A stretch of DNA of 64,000 nucleotides from Sanderia malayensis (Eukaryota; Cnidaria; Scyphozoa; Semaeostomeae; Pelagiidae): positions 3,348,001-3,412,000 of the forward strand of contig RQOL01000861.1 in assembly GCA_013076295.1 (NCBI GenBank), read 5' to 3'. Shown here piece by piece: positions 51,148-59,581 of the stretch; position 1 is the first letter of the stretch, and the number at the start of each line of letters is the position of its first letter. Below the pieces are notes generated by a model that saw only the letters and a program-made list of their open reading frames with translations, searched no databases and was not told where the DNA came from. The position numbers and the translations under genes were made by a program.

Positions 51148-53031
51148 ATGGAAGCTGAAGAAAAAGTTTGTTATGATGATTTTTTGGAATTATCTGTTGA
51201 AGAGTTGAAGTTTTATTTGCGCCAAAGAGGTCATAATGTTACAGGCTCTAAACGGGACTTGGCTGCTAGAGCTTTAGTAAGTTTTGAAAAGAAGGAAAAA
51301 CCTTTAAATGATAACAATCTTCATGAAATTATCAGAAAGGAATACAATGCTATCCTCGAATTGAACCATCTTGCTGATCCTTTAGAGGTTACTTCTGGTT
51401 GGGAAAATGACTTGAAAAGCTGGCCCCCTGTTGACCTTGGAAAAATTTTTCATTACATTTTGGAGAGGAAAGCTTTTGACACAGACTATGTTGGTAAATA
51501 CAAAATAATGAAGGCTTATTCGTATTTCAAAAGTGGATTTGTTTCCCAAATTGTGTCATTAAAATTGGATGGAGACAACAAGGGTAATATCATCTTCAAA
51601 AGTTCTGTTTTACTGTCACAAAAGGTGTCTTGTGCACCTCATACGGTTTGGATCTTGGTTGGTAAAACTGGAAACGTTTTGACAGCATACTGCAGTTGCA
51701 CTGCTGGGCTGTCCCGATGTTGTAACCATGTCATTGCAGTCCTATACAAGATAAATTTCGCTGTTTTTGAGGGCCTAACCAACCCATCATGTACTGAAGT
51801 TAAGAGCAAATATAATGACAGGTCAAAAAAGGTCATCAAGGGCTGTAAGATCAGAGACCTTACATTTGAAAAGCATGTACTTTCCAAGGAAATTAAAAAA
51901 CCACAGATCAATTCTACAGTAAAGAGGGCATTTGACCCTAGAGGTAGTGAACCCACCAAAATTGACGAGGAAGTATTCTTTCAGAAACTTCAAGAGGTAA
52001 AACCAAACTCGTGTGTTCTCCTGTACCATGAGAAGAAAAATGAAGAAAGCATGCCACCTTCTTTATCTGAGCTTGCTGCAAGATTTCATGATGAAATTTG
52101 TGAGCCATATGAATTTGTTGTTGAAAAATTCATGAGCAAGTTATGTTTCACTGCTATGCAGCTTGCTCATTTAGAAAAGGTAACACGGCAACAAGCATCT
52201 TGCAAAGAGTGGTTTGCGCAGCGTAAAGGCAGGCTTACAGCTTCAGTCCACCAAGAAATTTATGATAAAGTTGCTAAAATCTTAAGCCATAAAAGCAGTG
52301 TTATCACAACACCATTGGTTGCAAAAGTTATGGGATTAGACAAGGATCTAAAATGTTTGCCCCAAATCAAATGGGGGAATCTAAATGAAGAAAAAGCAGC
52401 AACCGCATTTTTCAAAGAGGCTGTAAAAAGCCATGATATGCCACAAATCTCTTTATGTGGCATATTTGTTTGTGCACAGTTTCAGCATATTTCTGCAAGT
52501 CCAGATAGAATAATGCGATGCAAATGTTGCCCACCTTCTTGCATAGAAATTAAGTGCCCATTTTCACTTAAAGAAACTGCATTCAACCTTGGATGGCAGC
52601 GTTTGGGCTTTATGGAAAAGGCGGGTGAAAAAATTGTCCTCAAAAAGTCCCACAAATATTATGCACAGGTGCAGGCTCAAATGGCATGTTCAGGTTATGA
52701 GAGGTCATACTTTGTAGTATGGGAACCAGTATCAAAAGTTCCTCACATTGAAGAAATAATGTTTGACAAGCAGTTTTGGAGTAATATGTACCCAAGCCTG
52801 AACATATTTTTTAAGCAATTTATTTTGAAACAGCTATTGGGGATTGATACGGTTAGCTTTTGTGCCGTTTGTGGAAAACATTGCCTGAAAAAAAGAGAGA
52901 CAAAATCTGATACAGAGGGCAGTTTTACATGTTCATTATGTGGTGCAACATTTCACAACAAATGTTGTTCAAATATTTCATTGGTTTGTGAAGAATGCAC
53001 AGCAAATGATTTGGAGTTAGACTTTGAATAG
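51148..53031 (+). CDS. SAP-SWIM-YqaJ nuclease-like protein with C-terminal zinc finger
   Basis: A 627-residue single-exon protein inside the TIR element. ATG 51148 is the first in frame; upstream frame starts are not ATG. Order of parts: a SAP-like DNA-binding helix pair at about residues 10-45 (VEELKFYLRQRGHNVTGSK, then LAARAL); a SWIM zinc finger at about 182-194 (CSC, then CCNH, pattern CxC...CxH); a YqaJ/lambda-exonuclease-like fold at about 350-530 with WFAQRKGRLTAS, WGNLNEEKA, SPD (near 452) and an E-I-K-C-P catalytic motif (ExK near 467); and a Cys/His-rich PHD- or ribbon-like finger at about 573-620 (CAVCGKHC, CSLCGATFHNKC, VCEECT). The catalytic D-ExK set looks intact. The family is known in animal genomes, and from memory YqaJ proteins accompany some DNA transposons such as ISL2EU. 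Its role in mobility is inference. Confidence 0.9.
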   Translation: MEAEEKVCYDDFLELSVEELKFYLRQRGHNVTGSKRDLAARALVSFEKKEKPLNDNNLHEIIRKEYNAILELNHLADPLEVTSGWENDLKSWPPVDLGKIFHYILERKAFDTDYVGKYKIMKAYSYFKSGFVSQIVSLKLDGDNKGNIIFKSSVLLSQKVSCAPHTVWILVGKTGNVLTAYCSCTAGLSRCCNHVIAVLYKINFAVFEGLTNPSCTEVKSKYNDRSKKVIKGCKIRDLTFEKHVLSKEIKKPQINSTVKRAFDPRGSEPTKIDEEVFFQKLQEVKPNSCVLLYHEKKNEESMPPSLSELAARFHDEICEPYEFVVEKFMSKLCFTAMQLAHLEKVTRQQASCKEWFAQRKGRLTASVHQEIYDKVAKILSHKSSVITTPLVAKVMGLDKDLKCLPQIKWGNLNEEKAATAFFKEAVKSHDMPQISLCGIFVCAQFQHISASPDRIMRCKCCPPSCIEIKCPFSLKETAFNLGWQRLGFMEKAGEKIVLKKSHKYYAQVQAQMACSGYERSYFVVWEPVSKVPHIEEIMFDKQFWSNMYPSLNIFFKQFILKQLLGIDTVSFCAVCGKHCLKKRETKSDTEGSFTCSLCGATFHNKCCSNISLVCEECTANDLELDFE

Positions 53032-53133
53032 ATAGTTTGTGTCTGACTTTGAAACTGTTTTAGTTATCTGTTGCTTTTTAGTTATCTGTTGTTGTTGATT
53101 TTGAGAAATATATTCAAACACAGTAGTCAAACA

Positions 53134-53651
53134 CGCGTTTTTAAACATGTTGCATATTTTGGACGCCCTTCTGACTGTAAGTCGGAACCGAAGTAGAAGA
53201 AGGAAAAATTTAAAATGCCACTGTGTCAGAATCTATTGCTCGAAAAATGGGATTTTTGCAGATTATTTCTTTTAATAATAGGGGATGCTTCATTTTAAGT
53301 TTGGAGAGGGTGACAAGCAGATTTCTGGAGATACAGGCCAAAATGTTGACTTCTGTCGAGGTAGCTAGGCCGCTATTTTGTAAACAGTGGAGAAGGCCGC
53401 CGCAGTTTGTGAAGGATCAGCACTGTTTCTGTGGGAAAGTTGATTGAAATAAATTTAGAATAACATACCTCATATCTATAGGTAGGTCTGTATGATTTTT
53501 CTATCCATTAGGTTGTTCGAGTGATACGTTGTGACAATTAAATTATCGTCTCTGATCTCAATTAAAAACTGAAAATTGTGTGCCTCGTGCGCTCAAAATC
53601 GAAAAATATTTCCCTTTTTCCCAGCATGCCTTTCTTTCCGTGAAAAGGCCT
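53134..53651 (-). repeat. Right terminal inverted repeat of the YqaJ transposon (518 bp)
   Basis: The mirror copy of 50430-50947. It starts about 100 bp after the stop codon of the nuclease ORF. It carries the same internal open frame, here plus strand near 53223-53447, whose first ATG is about eight codons in (MGFLQIISF). The outer tip reads CCGTGAAAAGGCCT. Confidence 0.93.
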
Positions 53652-53658
53652 ATTAAAT
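53652..53658. repeat. Right target site duplication of the YqaJ transposon
   Basis: ATTAAAT directly follows the right TIR and matches 50423-50429. Confidence 0.75.
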
Positions 53659-53677
53659 TGCTCCTGCGCAACAGGAA

Positions 53678-53689
53678 TACGCATGCGTA
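53678..53689. promoter_or_regulatory. NRF1-like palindrome, probable displaced MAIP1 promoter element
   Basis: TACGCATGCGTA is a perfect 12-bp palindrome close to the NRF1 site pattern (YGCGCAYGCGCR), a common element in promoters of nuclear genes for mitochondrial proteins. Without the transposon it would lie about 125 bp upstream of the MAIP1-like ATG. With the insertion it is about 3.35 kb away. The match to NRF1 is partial and function is inferred. Confidence 0.35.
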
Positions 53690-53930
53690 GTATGGACTCG
53701 TACCCACAATTAGAAAACCAGTGCACACGATTCCAGATAAATATTTTAACGTGTCTATATCTATCGGTGGCGAGTCACCAAGCAGATGTCGCTGGATATA
53801 TATGAACAGACCGGCACTGTTGGCCTCGTCACCCCGGTGTACCAACAGAGTTAGTAGTTGAGTACGATCGGTTGATGGTTTTTCGGCGTTTCTGCCGAAA
53901 AAACTATCCTGAACGGAAAGACGAAAAGTC

Positions 53931-53978
53931 CCGGTACGCCGGGGATCTACTTTCTCTTGTAGATCCCCGGCGTACCGG
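53931..53978. repeat. Perfect 20-bp inverted repeat with 8-nt loop
   Basis: CCGGTACGCCGGGGATCTAC at 53931-53950 pairs with its exact reverse complement at 53959-53978 across the loop TTTCTCTT. A weaker hairpin, GTTTTTCGGC with GCCGAAAAA, lies just upstream at 53876-53902. Both lie next to the tRNA-like repeat and may belong to one mobile unit. Confidence 0.9.
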
Positions 53979-53985
53979 CCCTCAT

Positions 53986-54092
53986 TTAATTTCAACTCAT
54001 CTTCAACTCAACTTCAAGTGGACCCACGTGGAATCGAACCGCGACTCCACGAGTGGCAAGCACAAGTGCCAACCACTACGCCACAAGAGTTG
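53986..54092 (-). repeat. tRNA-derived SINE-like sequence or tRNA pseudogene
   Basis: On the minus strand there is an A-box-like TGGCGTAGTGG (54073-54083 region) and a perfect B box GGTTCGATTCC (54030-54040) at tRNA spacing, followed by a run of TTGAAG/GTTGAG-type short repeats (53986-54019). The acceptor stem does not pair: the 3' side GGGTCC has no matching 5' GGACCC. It is therefore not a functional tRNA. Polymerase III promoter boxes plus a short-repeat tail suggest a SINE. Confidence 0.6.
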
Positions 54093-56728
54093 AACTAACA
54101 AGAAGCTAAACATTGAAGCTTTAATTCTGGATTTGTACGAGAATTGCTAGAGAAATGAGTATAATTTAAAACAATTAAGATATAACTAACAAAATACTTC
54201 AGTTGGAAATCTACACGACCAAATATGAGTAAAACGTAAGCTCTGGCCTAATGCCTCTTGAACTTCATTTAAACTGAAGCTTTGACGGTCTAACTCTAAG
54301 ATCTAACTGGTGTATAAAATTTGAACAATAGCATCATGCTATATTGCTTGTGCTCCACTAATCCTCCTAATTACAACCCTCAATTAAGACCATTTCCAAC
54401 TGTCTCGCACGAATATTTTAAAATTACTAGTCCTTGGACAACTGGACAATTACACTTTGCACTTTACAACAGTCATTGTGACCTTGGGTTGCAAGCTAAA
54501 ATATTTGAAATTAATAGATATACCACTGAGAATGGGCCTCAACATACTTATTAGGGTCTTCTGCTTACTTTGAGACCATCATCCCAACATCCTAGGATAT
54601 TTCAAACTTAGTGACCCAAGAGCAATGGGTTTGTGGCACCTATATTTTGGGTGGGACAAGTCCCAAAGCACTTGAAAAAAGTCCACCCCAGCTTTCCCCG
54701 GCCCCTGGCAGAGACATTGTTGCATGTTTTACAGTTTATAATTTAGATGATCAACAAGACGTGAATTCATATTCCTAATCATCCTTATTATTGGCTACAA
54801 AAAACCACAAACATCTTAGTAACACTGGTCGAATCTTTGAAAACAAGAGAAAGTTCGACGTAAATGCGTTTGACCCAGACCTAGTCACATAACAGCAAGC
54901 GAATTCATTCTTAATTTAACGAGACTGATACAAACGAAAAACGTCATATCAAGATAGTTTTTTATATGTTATCTTTGTCACATCCATTGTATGCTTTACA
55001 ATTGCATTCAGAGCTGGTCAGTTTTGTATGGACACACTATGGAAACGAATTCATTTGCATGCTCAATAAACTAACCACACCGCTGTTAATTACTTCAATG
55101 TTGCTATAATTAATACATGGATACAATAAATGACTGATTGGGTTTTCACGGCGTGAGAATTCATTGTAACCAATATCGGTTAGACCAACGCATCAATTTG
55201 TTTTGCTTTCTCGGACGTGAATCTTATACATCTGCTGAATAATGCAGTGAGTGAAAGATAAAAAACAGTATGGTTAATGAACTTTCCAAGTGACAAATCA
55301 TTGAAGACATTCATGTCTCCGTGTGAATATGCGTCATGGGGAAAGTTATCGGTCCTCAACAATACAGCGTTACGGATAAAACATTGCACATTGAGGTCAT
55401 TAAACCTTCCCACAATGCAATTCGGCGTCAATATCAGCGCCAGAGTCCATAGAGGTACTGAACTTTCAAGGCCTAAGATTCTGGATAGCCAAGCTTCACT
55501 GACTTTTAATAGAATATTGAGACAGGTGGGGTCTAAGCTTCATGTCTTATGGTAGGCCGTGAGGCGCCACGGGTAACAACAGCATGAGAATATTATCTTA
55601 TTGCATGAAATAATATTTACGGGGTATAACTACATTTAGTATGAATCACGATCACTTATTTACAGCATGAGAATTTTTCTGTGGCAAGTTGTTGATGTCA
55701 TGAAATACTTCATGGCGTAAGATTCACGTCATGAAGTTAGAGATAATCTTAAAAAAACAAATGCTTCACCTGTTGTTGAGAAGTATCGACCTTGATTCTT
55801 CTTCTTCGTACACTCTTGTGTGAAATATGCATCTCTATTCGCGAGAATCCTCTTCATTCTGACTATGATTCTTCAATGCTCTTTTACCTTTAAAATTATA
55901 AATTAAAAATAACAAATTAGTGCGATAACAACAGTGTAAGAATAATCAGGACATTTCTTGACAATCGTCAGTGGAATGTTGCTAGTTTAGTTGTAATGAC
56001 TTGGTTAGTTTTATTCAACCAACCTAAAGCCACAGCTACACAAATTCGCGTGCTTATGAAGCTAGTCCTCGAGGAATAGTTTTTCAAGAAATCTATTAGC
56101 CTGACTCAAGTGACTTATTTTATAACTTTATGTATTTAATGATACACAAAAGCATCAAATCAGTATGGCACGATTTGGCCCTGGAGGTTTGAAGCCATTG
56201 GAAGTTGTCCCAATTCTGATATGAGTTCGCCATGGCACTGATTATTTCACCCCTTCTTCGCTCAGCGTTCATAAACAATAATGCCATTTGTAATGGATTG
56301 TGTTTATCTGTGGTACGCTACATGATTTTCCATTATTCAAAACCTATAAACCTGTACACGACGTACGGTCGTGAAACAAAACAACCCGCCAGAGCAGCAA
56401 TGCGTGTTTTACTAACTCTAATCCGAGTCGTGCCATGATAATATTCAACCCTACTTTCTCGACCAAATGCAGTTATCTTTCTTGTATGTTTTCTAAAAAT
56501 CGCAAAGCAACTTGCCTAACGCATTGAGTTTGTCTGCAGTTGGTTCGACGAGGAAGGCAGGCGTTGTAGCATCCACTGTGAAGGAGAAAAGAGCATAATA
56601 AGGTATATATCATAAAATTGTTAATACCTGAAAAATAAATTACAAAAAATGACGATATTCTCGTGTTTACTGATGATTGTTATAAGTATGAATGAAGCGC
56701 ATATTTCTGGAATAATAAACTGTGGCTG
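54093..56728. other. Intergenic region, no gene seen
   Basis: AT-rich sequence with short frames on both strands (54321-54554, 55180-55555, 56232-56438). They have no domains and no consistent splice context. No repeats long enough to classify were noticed. Confidence 0.5.
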
Positions 56729-56788
56729 GTTTGAGCTCAGTCGGACTAATTATTGCAATAATTAGTCTTAGACCGGCTGAGCTTAAAG
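56729..56788. repeat. Long imperfect palindrome centred on a 24-bp perfect palindrome
   Basis: The core reads GACTAATTATTGCAAT followed by its mirror AATTAGTC, perfectly self-complementary over 24 bp. The outer arms GAGCTCAGTC and GGCTGAGCTT extend the pairing imperfectly. A second independent hairpin follows within 25 bp. Confidence 0.75.
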
Positions 56789-56808
56789 TACAATATACAC
56801 GTAAGTAT

Positions 56809-56852
56809 TTGATCTATTTTCCCTACATTATACTGTAGGGAAAATAGATCAA
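56809..56852. repeat. Perfect 19-bp inverted repeat with 6-nt loop
   Basis: TTGATCTATTTTCCCTACA (56809-56827) pairs exactly with 56834-56852 across the loop TTATAC. This could be a foldback element, a DNA palindrome or the stem of a small RNA precursor. Sequence alone does not decide. Confidence 0.9.
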
Positions 56853-59581
56853 GCGCCTGTAATCAAAAGTTTGCTAAGTTGACTAGACGGAAACATGGTG
56901 AGGCAGAAATAAGGAGGTGCCAAGCAAGGATGCGACCATCAACAATACGCAAAAATGGTACATAAATAACTGAATGTATAAAGCATAAGGCGGTATGAAT
57001 AAAGATAAATTGTAAATGGGACTGAAAAAATAACAAGCACTTACAAGTCAGACAGTACTTGTTTGAAACATCAAAGAGAGGCTGTGAAATCCACTCTTGA
57101 ATATGCATTGAAACGTTGAATGATCTCGACCTGAAACGCAACTGGTTTTCGTATTGATAAAAAATTCATGAAAGTAACTGAATAACCAATAAAGATCTGT
57201 AAGATACTGTAATACATTAATTTCATTTTTCGTGTGACACACAAAGTTAATGCGAAGATTACCGATCGTGAATTGAGGCATTAAAGTTGCTAAGTTAAAG
57301 ATGCAAGATCTAAGAGGTAAGAATACATAAAGGTATGAAATAATGCCAACGTATGTCACAAGACATATACACTGTTTCAACTCTCAAGTTGTTTAACTTA
57401 GAGAATAAGTTACCTGCTAGCTTACATCTAAGTTAGCCTACGTTAAAAACGCAAACCATAGAATCTGAAGAGCTTTGGAAAACAGCCACTTTAACAGTTT
57501 CAAACAAAACATATGCTTTTGGGTCTACGAAAATGTGCGGTAGGATATTAGCATTGGGTAACGGTTTCTTGTTCTGGCATCGTAAGAAAACTTCGTTTAA
57601 AAAAACAGGTTTGAGAAATCTCGTTACTGATCCGTAACGGTGTAAAGGGAGCAAACAATTTCAGATTGTTTAATTAAATAATTCTCTTTCGCTAGCTGTC
57701 GCCAATAGTATAGGTGCATCAAATAAAGCAAGGTACGATAAAGCAATATTATTGCATGGGATAAAAGGGGGCATATATAGAAGTTAACACCACCGTTCTC
57801 AGTCTAAAATTACTACGGTCCTTCAAACTTCTAGAGGACATTGGCCGTTTTAAAACGATAAAAAACCTTCTATGTACCTTCTTTGCCATTTTTAATTTGT
57901 ACGAATAAATATCTTATATATTAGTCTTCAAATATATATTAGTTATGAAGATGTATTTATCTTAATCTCTGAGGCGTATTTGTAAATGAAAGGTTTATAA
58001 AATACAATAACGAAGTCAATTCACGACAAGTATCAGGATTGTACTTTGAGACACAAAGGTAAAGAGAGGCGTAGTATAAATTAAATCTACGGTGGTCTAA
58101 CATTGAATTTAATAGTTACTCAAATTAGAAACATATTAAGATACAGACTACGGTTGAAATTATTTCATTCTCGGCTTTGAACCTGATAGTGAAATAATGC
58201 GCGAGTTCAACATCGCAAAGTGTCTACATCCCAGACAATTGCAAGAAATGAAGATGAGCGCGCATCGTTGCAAGAAAACATGCGCTGCAAGATAACATGC
58301 GCTGCAAGATAACATGCACGTGGTAGTAGCACGGACTATTCTCTTTCCTATAATCGAATCAGCAATGAAACATTGTATTGTCTGGGGAAAGTCGGCTTCA
58401 GAACATACAAATAATATGACCAGTCGAGCTTCTTACTTGAAGTCAGACGCGTGTAAACAAACATCGCTGCGTGTGTACTAGCTGACCACGCATGAGTGGT
58501 TGTGCTTAGGGATCCCAATGGCGGGTTGGTGAACAGTTTTATTCAAAGGCAACAGGTAGAGATTACCTTCAACCAGTTACTAGCGCTTGAAGCAGCGAAA
58601 TGGATTGGCAGATAGTTACGGGACAGTGTTTCACACATTAGAAACCAACCATGGCTTTTTGTTAACAATACTACAACCCGCATAGATAGGAATTTGCTTT
58701 CACTCAATAGATACTTCTGATATTGTATCATAAATGAACGGTAGAGAGGATTGGGAGAAGCTGTTGGGAGGTCGGTGATGGTCGCTTTACTCTGTTTGCT
58801 GTCATGAAACGAGCAAAGGGCGTATTTCGTTACAAACACAACCTTTGCTCATTATCTATTCTGTCAGCGAATTTGATGCAGATAGTAAGTATATAAATAT
58901 AAATAAATACGCAAACATATATGTATGAGGGCATATGTGATACTCTGTAAGCTTGAAATGAATGAGATAACAAAAGAAAATTCAACTATGTAAAAATATT
59001 ACGATAGGTAAATAGAATAAGCCCAATCTCCTGCTTACAATTCAAAGACAGCAAATAATATTCATTTGGCTAAAACAGCCAGAAGGTATAGTTGTTTGCC
59101 ATGGCATAAATATTTTTGTTTGCCATAAATACATCATTGAATATTTTGACCGGTAATCAGACTCCATTTGCACTGGCTTCCTCCAGCCATGGCAAAATGG
59201 AAAGCTTGCTGAATAGATCACATTTAAACAATTTAACACTACAACTTCTAAACACCGAAACAGTACGTGTGCTTCTTCTGGCTATAGAAATAATATGTAT
59301 TAATTCAGTTCAAAAACTCATTGTAAAACAATTGAGGTATAACCTGTTGCATTGTGTATAGCATTGCATGCATGTCTAGCGATTGATTTTACACCTCTGT
59401 GCAATAATATGGCAAGAATACCAATATAGGAACACCTTCATTTTGCCCAGCCTCAAGAGTTCAAATTGTTACTCTTAGATTTCCATTGGAAATTTCAAAC
59501 GGCAGGGGGAAAACTTGAACTCATCTCAACGAATTTCCATTGGCAATTTCAAGCAGATATCACCCTTAAAGGTGAAGAAAA
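56853..59581. other. Upstream region of the DMRT gene, no other gene seen
   Basis: Frames at 56863-57380, 57433-57654, 58543-58839 and 59042-59361 overlap on both strands without domains. A 17-bp unit (AACATGCGCTGCAAGAT) is repeated 2.6 times at 58277-58320. Regulatory elements for the DMRT gene may lie here, but none is identifiable with confidence. Confidence 0.5.
58277..58320. repeat. 17-bp tandem repeat, 2.6 copies
   Basis: AACATGCGCTGCAAGAT is repeated exactly at 58277-58293 and 58294-58310, followed by a partial AACATGCACG. Confidence 0.9.

Larger units (their letters stand above)
50430..53651. mobile_element. TIR transposon carrying a SAP-SWIM-YqaJ protein gene
   Basis: A 3222-bp element. 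The left 518 bp (50430-50947) and right 518 bp (53134-53651) are inverted copies. By eye they differ at one position (AAAGCATGC versus AAGGCATGC near the tip). The termini begin AGGCCTTTTCACGG. The flanks carry ATTAAAT on both sides. Near-perfect TIRs, an intact target duplication and an undamaged ORF all point to a very recent insertion. The interior holds a ~200-bp leader (50948-51147), one ORF of 627 residues on plus, and ~100 bp of trailer. No DDE/DDD transposase, helicase or tyrosine recombinase was recognised. Confidence 0.92.

Noticed and set aside
51639..52463. Minus-strand frames inside the nuclease ORF
   Set aside because: Antisense shadows of the intact 627-residue coding sequence.
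54020..54092. Functional tRNA gene on minus
   Set aside because: A- and B-box-like sequences are present, but the acceptor and anticodon stems do not pair, so it is a tRNA-derived repeat or pseudogene.
53558..54093. Frames with RYAGDL...VDPRRTG on both strands
   Set aside because: They arise from the 20-bp palindrome at 53931-53978, which reads similarly on each strand.
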